Positions 1 to 5,035 of a stretch of 5,035 bases of DNA are shown one piece after another. The stretch is from Methanosarcinales archaeon. GTDB lineage: Archaea > Halobacteriota > Methanosarcinia > Methanosarcinales > Methanogasteraceae. Where the stretch lies: positions 1 to 5,035 of the forward strand of contig DAOUXE010000131.1 of the NCBI GenBank assembly GCA_030666765.1, in the 5' to 3' direction. Both the position numbers and the translations under genes were made by a program. The notes under the pieces were generated by a model. It searched no databases, was not told where the DNA came from, and saw only the letters and a list, made by a program, of their open reading frames with translations. Every line of letters begins with the position of its first letter. Within the stretch, counting starts at the first letter, position 1.

Positions 1-205
1 CCCAGTCACCTGTAATGTCCCACCATGGCTCTGTTACGTATGACTGGTTCAGGTTTTCCATGCTCAGAACTGTGTTATGTGGCACCCAGGTACCATTTGG
101 GTAAGCCACAATTCCGCTCCAGGTCATGGCATCAGCAGATGCTGCAGGTGTCATTGCAAGCATTGCGACCATGACCATACCCACGAGTATCGCGGTTTGC
201 TTCAC
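1..205 (-). CDS. Secreted protein, N-terminal part (runs off left edge)
   Basis: This is the first 68 codons of an exported protein whose 3' end lies outside the window. The start is the GTG at 205-203. An in-frame TAG lies directly before it, and a GGAGGTG Shine-Dalgarno site (219-213) sits 7 nt upstream, so no longer in-frame start is possible. Residues 1-23 form a signal peptide: a short KQT start, a hydrophobic stretch rich in V, M, A and L, and an AASA|DAM cleavage region. The mature part begins MTWSGIVAYPNGTWVPHNTV. It has two N-glycosylation sequons (NGT, NQS) and is rich in tryptophan. The pattern 'SG-V-YPNGT-VP--TV-L-NLN' recalls carboxypeptidase-regulatory-like beta-sandwich domains of archaeal surface proteins; this is a resemblance only. 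It lies downstream of the propeller gene on the same strand. Export is well supported, function is not. Confidence 0.75.
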   Translation of the reverse strand, partial: MKQTAILVGMVMVAMLAMTPAASADAMTWSGIVAYPNGTWVPHNTVLSMENLNQSYVTEPWWDITGDW

Positions 206-249
206 CTAGTAGCACCTCCATTCATTCGGTTTGGTATTCCTCTATTCAT
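202..249 (-). CDS. Short SD-led open frame overlapping the next start (leader peptide candidate)
   Basis: A 15-residue frame (MNRGIPNRMNGGATR) starts at ATG 249-247. It is preceded by a near-perfect Shine-Dalgarno site, AAAGGAGG (265-258), at 8-nt spacing. Its TGA stop (204-202) overlaps the GTG start of the secreted-protein gene as GTGA, the geometry of translational coupling. The SD site of the downstream gene lies inside this frame. The peptide is basic and could instead be the n-region of a longer signal peptide if a frameshift, real or a sequencing error, joins the two frames. Whether the peptide is made or has a function cannot be told from one sequence. Confidence 0.35.
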   Translation of the reverse strand: MNRGIPNRMNGGATR

Positions 250-372
250 GTTCTTAGCCTCCTTTGTTTATCTAAGTTGTTTTATCCTCTGCATTTCTAC
301 ATACGTCATTGGAAATCTGTTCATTTTGCCATCAAAAGATAAAACATATAGATGACTATAATTCAATAGCGA
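206..372. other. Intergenic region between the two secreted-protein genes
   Basis: Apart from the short open frame at 202-249, this AT-rich gap shows no gene. On the minus strand, TATATG (350-345) and GATAAAAC (287-280) are possible TATA-like boxes for the downstream gene. The T-rich tract GTTTTATCTTTTGAT (345-331) lies about 30 nt after the propeller stop and could act as an archaeal U-tract terminator. These readings compete with one another. Co-transcription with the propeller gene is also possible. Confidence 0.3.
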
Positions 373-2301
373 TCACACGTTGTATGGATCGTAGCTCCAG
401 CTAAACGTCTGACCACCTCTAAGGTACTCATTGCCAACACCAGGTTCGATTGGATCAACTCTTTCGGGCCTTACCCATTTCTGGCCATCATGCCGGGATG
501 ACCTGTATCCAACGCCGTTGACATACCTGTACATCATGTCGTTAACCTGTGCATCGCCATTAAATGCTTCAGAAAGGTTTGTATCAGCAAGTGCAGCAAG
601 TCCAACAAGATTCTTGGAATCGCCCGTTGCTAAGTTTCCGTATATCGATGTACTTACGCTCTTCAGGAGATATCCTGTATTGGTGATGTTGAATGTTTCA
701 CCACCGTTTCTCTGGTACTCATAACCAATGCCTGGCCCAATTGGCTCAACCCTTTCCGGTCGTACCCATTTCTGACCATCGTACCGGGATGATTTATACC
801 CAACACTGTTGTCATACTTGTACACCCGGTCATCAACCTGCGCATCACCACCAACAAACTCAGCAAGCGTCGTCTTAGCTGATTTGAGCGGCACTGCGAA
901 GAGATTCTTCGGATCAGAATTGTTCTTCCATATATGGATATCAAAATGACCCTGCAACGCATATATCCTGCCATAATCCGTTCCGCAGTAGATGGTTCCG
1001 TTCGAGATTGAGACTCCTTGTAGGAAGTACTGATTGTCAGGATACGGTGGATTCCATTCCCATCTCTCATTATATATGTTGCCCAGATCCTCGAGACAGT
1101 ATGCGCTACCATTATTCACGTTGGTTGTGAAGTAGATGAACTTCCGCCCATTCACGACCGATACCGCAGGAGATGCCTGCACCCTGCCCTTTGTGCTGTG
1201 CCACCACTGCCAGATCAAAGTGCCATTAGTCTCGTGCAGGCAGCACATCTTTCCGGACTCTGGGCTTGAATACATCCTGTGTGCACCGCCGACATAGATT
1301 CTGCCGTCGTAGTAAACCGGTGTGGATCTGCTGAAATTTATGCTATTATTCCATGCACACGCGCCGCCACCAGTTGCACCATCACCACCCAGATCACCGT
1401 TTGTGTCATCAAAAGCAACTGCATATACATGCCCGGTTCCATAACCAGTGTCTGGCTTACTCGCGGTGAAGTAGATGCGACCCGTGCTTTCATTCCATGC
1501 GATCGATGATCTGATATTTTCGACCGGACTGCTACATCCGCACCTATCTGCGATGTTTATGTAGTCCACAAACGTCCCGTTGTTCTTGTACAGACACGTC
1601 ACATTTGCAGTGTCATCACCAAAGATGATATAATCCCCAACGACCGCAGCGCCTGCCCAGTAATATCCGGTACATACACGGTTTGGTGTGTAGCTCCACA
1701 GTTCCTGAGTGACGTTGCTGGCGTTGAGGCACCAGTATGTGCCACTGCCAGTTGTAGAGGTGGCACTGCCGTTCCAGTCACCAACATATATCATGCCGTC
1801 TGCATACGTTACAGGTGTGTTCAGCTGGTACCCATAGTTTGTCTTCAGCGTTTTATGCTCGCGTTCGGTGCCGTTGATTGCATACAATGCAGTAACCCTG
1901 CAGAAACCCTGACTCAGATTCCCTGCGCTCGTTGCAACGTACACGATTCCACTGTTGTATGCAGGAGTGGAGAGTTCGAATCCCCCGGTGATCGGGGTGC
2001 AGTCAGATTTCCACTTGAATGTACCGGGATTCACAGTGACATTAAATGCATGCAACCATCCAGAAGAGTTGAGCGCAAATACCTTGCCACCTGCAACGAT
2101 TGGAACAACATCCATACCAGCATGTCCAGTGCCGCCAACGTCGCCCGACCACTCTATCGCCGGATCGTATATCGGCACACTATCGGTCGTCCATCCAACA
2201 TTGGTCTCATCCTTCTGGAACTGGGGCCAATCGGTCGCTGATGCCACAGACATCGTGAGCGCAATCGCCACCAGCACCATAATAATTCTTGTTCTGTTCA
2301 T
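373..2301 (-). CDS. Secreted PQQ-type beta-propeller protein with two C-terminal tandem modules
   Basis: This is a complete 642-residue extracellular protein. I chose the ATG at 2301-2299 because GGAGG (2312-2308) lies 6 nt upstream and the protein then opens with a clean signal peptide, residues 1-22 (MNRTRII, hydrophobic core, SVASA|TDW). An ATG 18 codons earlier lacks these features. The mature N-terminus, DWPQFQKDETNVGW, is the usual entry into PQQ-like propellers. Residues about 23-452 carry eight blade-like strands of the type G-IYVG/G-LYALN, near 71, 117, 168, 222, 273, 332, 385 and 434. Such repeats are structural and do not imply PQQ binding or an enzyme; I see no catalytic signature. 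Residues 465-544 and 563-642 are two related modules sharing DGQKWVRPERV. I count 18 N-glycosylation sequons and 12 cysteines after the signal peptide. No membrane anchor or sorting tail is visible at the C-terminus (SYDPYNV). Likely role: surface or secreted binding or scaffold protein (inference). Confidence 0.85.
   Translation of the reverse strand: MNRTRIIMVLVAIALTMSVASATDWPQFQKDETNVGWTTDSVPIYDPAIEWSGDVGGTGHAGMDVVPIVAGGKVFALNSSGWLHAFNVTVNPGTFKWKSDCTPITGGFELSTPAYNSGIVYVATSAGNLSQGFCRVTALYAINGTEREHKTLKTNYGYQLNTPVTYADGMIYVGDWNGSATSTTGSGTYWCLNASNVTQELWSYTPNRVCTGYYWAGAAVVGDYIIFGDDTANVTCLYKNNGTFVDYINIADRCGCSSPVENIRSSIAWNESTGRIYFTASKPDTGYGTGHVYAVAFDDTNGDLGGDGATGGGACAWNNSINFSRSTPVYYDGRIYVGGAHRMYSSPESGKMCCLHETNGTLIWQWWHSTKGRVQASPAVSVVNGRKFIYFTTNVNNGSAYCLEDLGNIYNERWEWNPPYPDNQYFLQGVSISNGTIYCGTDYGRIYALQGHFDIHIWKNNSDPKNLFAVPLKSAKTTLAEFVGGDAQVDDRVYKYDNSVGYKSSRYDGQKWVRPERVEPIGPGIGYEYQRNGGETFNITNTGYLLKSVSTSIYGNLATGDSKNLVGLAALADTNLSEAFNGDAQVNDMMYRYVNGVGYRSSRHDGQKWVRPERVDPIEPGVGNEYLRGGQTFSWSYDPYNV
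376..615 (-). repeat. C-terminal module 2 of the propeller protein
   Basis: This encodes residues 563-642, starting KNLVGLAAL and ending at the C-terminus. It aligns with module 1 across the pattern NL-(9-11)-L-E--GDAQV-D--Y-Y-N-VGY-SSR-DGQKWVRPERV-PI-PG-G-EY--GG-TF. The NL....L opening and the PI-PG-G-EY ending are typical of repeats in secreted archaeal proteins that follow propeller or other binding domains; this is family knowledge from memory, with no domain name claimed. Confidence 0.8.
670..909 (-). repeat. C-terminal module 1 of the propeller protein
   Basis: This encodes residues 465-544, starting KNLFAVPL. A gap-free DNA comparison of its core (716-823) with that of module 2 (425-532) gives 84 identical bases of 108 by hand count, with many differences at third codon positions. 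This points to a tandem duplication kept under protein-level selection. An 18-residue linker rich in S, T, G and N separates the modules. Confidence 0.8.
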
Positions 2302-2317
2302 GTATTTCCTCCAATTA

Positions 2318-2350
2318 ATTTGTTCTAATATCTGTATATTTGTTCTAATA
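2318..2350. repeat. 13-bp direct repeat, 20-bp period, upstream of the propeller gene
   Basis: ATTTGTTCTAATA occurs at 2318-2330 and again at 2338-2350 without a mismatch. The 20-bp period is about two helical turns, so both copies would face the same side of the DNA. Read on the gene's strand they flank a weak TATA-like AAATATAC (2341-2334) and sit directly before the ribosome-binding site. They could be an operator for a regulator or a simple local duplication. Confidence 0.6.
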
Positions 2351-2380
2351 ATCAAAAAAGTATGTTACTTTGCTATTCAT
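2345..2380 (-). CDS. Short SD-led open frame upstream of the propeller gene (leader peptide candidate)
   Basis: An 11-residue frame (MNSKVTYFFDY, stop TAG) starts at ATG 2380-2378. It is preceded by GGGAGGTG (2390-2383), giving a GGAGG-to-ATG spacing of 4 nt, which is short but usable. It ends 43 nt before the propeller ATG. Its start context, GGAGG followed by ATGAATAG, matches that of the small frame before the neighbouring secreted-protein gene. It is also the tail of a longer 93-codon open frame (2345-2626) that I do not accept as a gene. Confidence 0.22.
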   Translation of the reverse strand: MNSKVTYFFDY

Positions 2381-2423
2381 ACCACCTCCCTTTGCATCAG
2401 GAATGAACAAAGGTGAAACACAT

Positions 2424-2545
2424 CTTATGGCAAGCGCTTGCATACCTGGGAATCCGGATGTGATAGGAGGAATTGAATATCCGATAGTGCAAGCGTGCTT
2501 CACCCGATCGTTCACCCCACAGAGCACAGATGATCTCGCCATAAG
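2424..2545. repeat. Nested inverted-repeat element (possible structured leader RNA)
   Basis: Nineteen consecutive bases, 2424-2442, can all be paired. CTTATGGC (2424-2431) pairs with GCCATAAG (2538-2545). AAGC (2432-2435) pairs with GCTT (2497-2500). GCTTGCA (2436-2442) pairs with TGCAAGC (2488-2494), leaving only GT bulged on the 3' side. A third stem lies inside: CGGATGT (2455-2461) with ATATCCG (2477-2483), including one G-T pair. GCAAGCGCTTGC (2430-2441) is also a 12-bp perfect palindrome that competes with this fold. The segment lies downstream of the leftward promoter at 2702-2720, so it would be part of that transcript. Confidence 0.45.
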
Positions 2546-2701
2546 TGGGATATGTTTGGTTCTTTTGCGTGCTGTGTGCATGGTGCGTATAGCGCCTTCG
2601 CGTGTGTTGATCACAGTTGGGGGCATCCTTTGGGTATCTCCATAACTAAAACATCTGTTTTAACACACACATACTTGAGTTTATCCTGATAATGACATGA
2701 T

Positions 2702-2720
2702 CTTATATAAACGTTTCGTC
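2702..2720 (-). promoter_or_regulatory. Archaeal BRE/TATA promoter, leftward
   Basis: The minus strand reads GACGAAACG followed by TTTATATAAG, a purine-rich BRE next to a near-consensus archaeal TATA box. It is the best such match I find in the window. Transcription would begin about 25 nt downstream, near 2680. The first firm gene in that direction is the propeller gene at 2301, giving a leader of about 380 nt. The TATA core is nearly palindromic, so rightward firing is possible, but the GAAA-type BRE is on the leftward side only. Confidence 0.5.
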
Positions 2721-2794
2721 GATGAAGATGACGAGTATATAATATGCTCAATAGCGTATGGTTAAAATCAAGAAGATTGAAGCATGAAATTTAA

Positions 2795-2860
2795 CCGCGG
2801 AATGCGGGAGTTTTGTCATTAGAAGCACGCAGAGAGTGATAGAAGGAAAAAAACTCCGCG
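2795..2860. repeat. Alternative, mutually exclusive hairpins
   Basis: GCGG (2804-2807) can pair with CCGC (2795-2798) to form a small hairpin with loop GGAAT. Alternatively GCGGGAGTTTT (2804-2814) pairs with AAAACTCCGC (2850-2859), leaving one bulged G and a 35-nt loop. CGCGGA (2797-2802) can also pair with TCCGCG (2855-2860). The competing pairings make this look like structured RNA or a protein-binding site. No known RNA family is recognised. Confidence 0.35.
2847..2853 (-). terminator. Possible U-tract terminator for argS
   Basis: Read on the argS strand this is a run of seven T, about 245 nt after the argS stop and just after the GC-bearing arm AACGCGGAG. Archaeal RNA polymerase terminates at such T-runs. 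It is the longest T-run downstream of argS in this window, and with the hairpin at 2902-2943 it would keep argS transcription out of the leftward promoter at 2702-2720. Confidence 0.35.
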
Positions 2861-2901
2861 TTATTATACTTACTTAATATTGTGGGGGTGTCCGCACATA
2901 A

Positions 2902-2943
2902 AACCACGAGGTTATACAAGATTAACACAGAAATCTTGTGGTT
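2902..2943. repeat. Bulged hairpin, part of an ACAGA/CTCTGTGG-type repeat segment
   Basis: AATCTTGTGGTT (2932-2943) pairs in full with AAGATT (2918-2923, loop AACACAGA) and AACCAC (2902-2907), with a one-sided 10-nt bulge. An alternative pairing is AACCACGAG with CTTGTGGTT (9 bp, one G-T). On the argS strand the stem is followed by TTTTAT, so it could also help end the argS transcript. The wording (CTGTGTTAATCTTG, CCTCGTGGTTTT, and TCTCTGTGGTG at 2977-2987 on the plus strand) resembles a dispersed repeat common in many prokaryotic genomes. Confidence 0.4.
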
Positions 2944-3097
2944 CCTACTATATAGTACTCGAGCATGTTCGCGTTCTCTGTGGTGAGAACCTTGAAATAG
3001 TGGCCAGGTAACCAGACGACACTACCGCATACCCGACCATACCGCCCACGACCCACCCATCGCAACGTCAGGATAACCCCCAATCGCTTGCCAGGAA

Positions 3098-4777
3098 TCA
3101 CATCGATTCCGGAGCAGCGATCCCGAGCACACCAAGCGTACTTGCAAGCACGATCCGTGCGCACTCGACAAGTCCGATGCGGGCATCGCGCACATCATCA
3201 GGCGCGCTCAAGACCGGTGACAGCCTGTAGAACTGGTTAAACGCCTCAGCAAGTTCCCGTGCATAGACCGCCACGATATGCGGTTTTAACTCTCTTGACG
3301 CAAGATCGATCACGTACGAGAACCTGGCAAGCTCTTTCACAAACGAGATCTCGGCATCCTCCAGAAGCGGAGCAGGATCGATCGATTCAGGGATGTGCGG
3401 TACCTTCTCGAGGATGCTGCACGCCCTTGCATGGGAGTACTGTATAAACGGCGCTCCGAGTTTGTCGAAGTCAAGCGCACTCTCCCAGTCGAAGGTCGTC
3501 GCCTTCTCCGGCGTAACCTTCACGATGTCGTACCTGACAGCACCGATGCCAACCTCTCTTGCGACATGGTTTCTGAAATCCTCTTTTGCATCGGGTCTGC
3601 GCTTCGTGACCTCTGCTAGCGCCTGCCTCTCGACCTCGTCGAGCAGTTCGTCTGCGGAGATAAATTTGCCTGCACGGGTGCTCATCGACCCCTCGGGAAG
3701 GGATACAAACTCGAAGATCACGATCTCCGGCTCCTTTACTCCGCATGCGCTTAGAACGTAGCACAACTGGCTGGAGATGAGTTTGTGATCAGCGCCAAGA
3801 ATATCGATCATGCGGTCACACTGTTCCGCCTTCCACCGGTGATATGCAAGATCCCGGGTCACATAGACCGATGTCTGATCGCTTCGCAGAATCACTAGAT
3901 CCTTGTCAAATGTCGGCATCGGTACCACGAGAGCATTATCAGCAATCTCGGTAAGTCCCAAACCTTTAAGTTCCCCTACAAGGTCGGATACCTCGCCGCC
4001 TTTCACAAACATAGACTCATGCACAAACCGGTCATGATGGACGTTCATCCGCTCAAGTGTGGACGTGATCCCCGAGACCGCAAGGTCAGTGGCACTACTA
4101 AACCGCTCGATCAGATCTGTGTCACCCCGTTCGATTCCTTGCATCAGTTCGTCGATCTGGCAGACCAGATCAGGATCCCCCACAAGTTCCTGGTTTGCAT
4201 GGATGTACACATCTGCAATGGCATGATCCGCCTTCTTTTGAGAGTCAAATTCAAAACGATCCATCGCCCACGCAACGATTGCAACCTGCCTGCCCATATC
4301 ATTGACATAGTACTGGATCTCCACATCATATCCGGCAGTCTTCAAAATCCTTGCGAGAGTGTCGCCAATGACCGAATTCCTGATATGCCCGACATGCAAC
4401 GGACCGTTTGGGTTTGCGGAGGTGTGTTCGATGATCACTTTTCCTTTTCCGTGACCTGTGCCGTAGCGCTCTTTCTTCAGAAAGATCTCGTGCACCGTAT
4501 CGTCTACGAACTTTCTGCTGGCAAAGAAATTGATATACGCGCCCACTGCCTGCACGTCTCCGATCAACGAGTCTTTCGGGATCGTGATCGCATCTATGGT
4601 AGCCTCCGCGATGGCTGCCGGACTTTGCCGGTATGCAGATGCCAATCTGAACGAAAGCGACGATGCAAGATCTGCATGTGCTGATTCCTCGATGTGGAGG
4701 TCATCAATCTGATAACCGGACGCATCGAGTGCCTTTTTTAGTACGGACTCGACTTCGCTTTTGAATTTGAGGAACAT
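3098..4777 (-). CDS. argS: Arginyl-tRNA synthetase
   Basis: This class I synthetase charges tRNA-Arg with arginine in the cytoplasm. The 559 residues match the usual archaeal ArgS length and both ends look complete. In order: an N-terminal tRNA-D-loop-contacting domain (about 1-100, starting MFLKFKSEVE); the catalytic Rossmann fold with TSANPNGPLHVGH (119-131, HIGH motif at 128-131) and YYVNDMGRQ (156-163); VTRDLAYHRWK (306-315); the KMSKS-equivalent loop SMSTRAGK (364-371), the normal archaeal variant; and the all-helical DALR anticodon-binding domain from about LGAPFIQYSHAR (440-451) to the terminal VLGIAAPESM. No Shine-Dalgarno site precedes the ATG, whereas a TATA-like element lies about 27 nt upstream, pointing to a leaderless mRNA. 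The plus-strand open frame inside it (4019-4684) is a shadow. A different gene is transcribed divergently from just upstream. Confidence 0.97.
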   Translation of the reverse strand: MFLKFKSEVESVLKKALDASGYQIDDLHIEESAHADLASSLSFRLASAYRQSPAAIAEATIDAITIPKDSLIGDVQAVGAYINFFASRKFVDDTVHEIFLKKERYGTGHGKGKVIIEHTSANPNGPLHVGHIRNSVIGDTLARILKTAGYDVEIQYYVNDMGRQVAIVAWAMDRFEFDSQKKADHAIADVYIHANQELVGDPDLVCQIDELMQGIERGDTDLIERFSSATDLAVSGITSTLERMNVHHDRFVHESMFVKGGEVSDLVGELKGLGLTEIADNALVVPMPTFDKDLVILRSDQTSVYVTRDLAYHRWKAEQCDRMIDILGADHKLISSQLCYVLSACGVKEPEIVIFEFVSLPEGSMSTRAGKFISADELLDEVERQALAEVTKRRPDAKEDFRNHVAREVGIGAVRYDIVKVTPEKATTFDWESALDFDKLGAPFIQYSHARACSILEKVPHIPESIDPAPLLEDAEISFVKELARFSYVIDLASRELKPHIVAVYARELAEAFNQFYRLSPVLSAPDDVRDARIGLVECARIVLASTLGVLGIAAPESM

Positions 4778-4800
4778 TTCAGAGAAATAGGTGTCACACG

Positions 4801-4813
4801 TTTTATGTCTTTT
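4801..4813 (-). promoter_or_regulatory. BRE/TATA-like promoter of argS (leaderless)
   Basis: On the argS strand this reads AAAAGACATAAAA, a purine-rich BRE-like part followed by CATAAAA. The TATA part is centred about 27 nt before the argS ATG, so initiation would fall on or next to the start codon. The sequence before the ATG (TATTTCTCTGAA) has no ribosome-binding site, which fits a leaderless message. On the plus strand the same bases read TTTTATG and could serve the divergent gene. Confidence 0.45.
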
Positions 4814-4842
4814 GCCGATGTGATGCTCTTTGTCGAGAAGGT

Positions 4843-5035
4843 ATGGAAAAACTTTCCCTATCGCTTCTACCGCCTTCTCCCGTAATAAAATTCCCTGGTT
4901 CTAACGGATTCTGTGGTTTTCAACAGATACTGAAAGAAAGCGGCATCATACCCGGTTCTGAAGAGATACAGCTCATGAGGACTGGCTGCGAAACCCCACG
5001 ATTTCCATATATACGGGGTCTACTGTTAGCGACCA
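4843..5035 (+). CDS. FeoA-like domain protein, N-terminal part (runs off right edge)
   Basis: Sixty-four codons are visible, starting at ATG 4843-4845 and open to the window edge. From F26 to A63 the protein fits the FeoA / SH3-like pattern without gaps: F--IL-ESGIIPGS (26-39), I-L-RTG (42-48), a proline at 52, then IRG--LA (57-63). Family knowledge: FeoA proteins are small (about 75-90 residues) cytoplasmic partners of the FeoB ferrous-iron transporter, and the same fold ends DtxR-type regulators, but here it is N-terminal as in stand-alone FeoA. The ATG has only GAGAAGG immediately before it, too close for a normal SD site, so the start is uncertain. The proline-rich opening (LLPPSP) and an extra acidic residue (GSEEI) are unusual. 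A feoB gene beyond the right edge would confirm the call. Confidence 0.55.
   Translation, partial: MEKLSLSLLPPSPVIKFPGSNGFCGFQQILKESGIIPGSEEIQLMRTGCETPRFPYIRGLLLAT

Larger units (their letters stand above)
2302..3097. other. Long non-coding, structure-rich intergenic region
   Basis: I find no convincing protein gene in these roughly 800 bases. Overlapping open frames on both strands at about 2345-2645 are poor in acidic residues, match no family I recognise, and one is as open as the other. The stretch holds a 13-bp direct repeat, an SD-led mini-ORF, a 122-nt nested inverted-repeat element, a small hairpin (2648-2661, AAAAC/GTTTT stem), a strong leftward TATA box, a second TATA-like tract (2736-2745), alternative hairpins at 2795-2860 and a repeat-like segment at about 2900-2990. 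The last ~150 bases (2945-3097) are the argS 3' flank. Confidence 0.6.

Noticed and set aside
77..355. 92-codon plus-strand frame over the left end
   Set aside because: It runs antisense through the start of a convincing signal-peptide gene and through its upstream region. It is rich in H and C early on with no domain pattern.
663..1112. 149-codon minus-strand frame inside the propeller gene
   Set aside because: Out-of-frame shadow of the propeller coding sequence, which has the signal peptide, blades and SD site.
1971..1996. tRNA T-arm look-alike (GAGTTCGAATCCCC)
   Set aside because: It lies within the propeller coding sequence. No acceptor, D or anticodon arms can be assembled around it.
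2345..2626. 93-codon minus-strand open frame upstream of the propeller gene
   Set aside because: No recognised family, very few acidic residues, and an equally open frame on the other strand. No well-placed SD site precedes its ATG; GGAG lies about 11 nt away. The DNA is better explained by inverted repeats. It would be reconsidered if conserved in relatives.
2370..2645. 91-codon plus-strand open frame over the same bases
   Set aside because: Same lack of family signal and no SD site. A small AAAAC/GTTTT hairpin after its stop is the only support.
2922..3164. 80-codon minus-strand frame overlapping the argS 3' end
   Set aside because: It overlaps argS out of frame and then reads through the repeat-like segment at 2900-2990. 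There is no family signal.
3664..3687. Apparently altered KMSKS motif in ArgS (SMSTRAGK)
   Set aside because: Archaeal ArgS enzymes commonly carry this MSTR-type form, so it is not evidence of an inactive or unusual enzyme.
4019..4684. 221-codon plus-strand frame antisense to argS
   Set aside because: Antisense shadow caused by argS codon usage; argS is complete with all family motifs.
4805..4885. 26-codon plus-strand frame starting at the TATA-like site upstream of the FeoA-like gene
   Set aside because: No SD site. It overlaps the better supported FeoA-like frame and its ATG lies inside the predicted promoter.

Overview
The window looks like a piece of an archaeal (euryarchaeal) chromosome. 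The arginyl-tRNA synthetase is of the compact archaeal type (559 residues, SMSTR signature). The promoter-like sites are of BRE/TATA type. Two secreted proteins are rich in N-glycosylation sequons. The tandem C-terminal modules of the large secreted protein resemble repeats I associate with extracellular proteins of the Methanosarcinales / ANME-1 / Syntrophoarchaeum part of the tree; that placement is inference.

Layout, left to right. (1) Positions 1-205, minus strand: the first 68 codons of a secreted protein that runs off the left edge. It starts at a GTG that overlaps the stop of a 15-codon open frame with its own strong Shine-Dalgarno site. (2) Positions 373-2301, minus strand: a complete 642-residue secreted protein with a signal peptide, a PQQ-type beta-propeller and two tandem ~80-residue C-terminal modules. 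(3) Positions 2302-3097: about 800 bases with no gene I can defend. This stretch is rich in structure: a 13-bp direct repeat just before the propeller gene, a 122-base set of nested inverted repeats, the best BRE/TATA promoter in the window (firing leftward), a set of mutually exclusive hairpins, and a copy of what looks like a dispersed ACAGAG/CTCTGTGG-type repeat. (4) Positions 3098-4777, minus strand: complete argS. (5) Positions 4843-5035, plus strand: the start of a divergent small protein with a FeoA-like (SH3-type) domain, cut by the right edge.

Functionally the window joins a housekeeping gene (argS), apparently leaderless, to a cell-surface block. The two secreted-protein genes are co-oriented 167 bp apart and could be co-transcribed, but each has its own upstream signals. 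I saw no CRISPR array, tRNA, rRNA, intact insertion sequence or defence system. The most unusual material is the structured leader-like DNA between 2318 and 2950, and the small SD-led open frames in front of both secreted-protein genes. These are hypotheses from inspection, not demonstrated systems.
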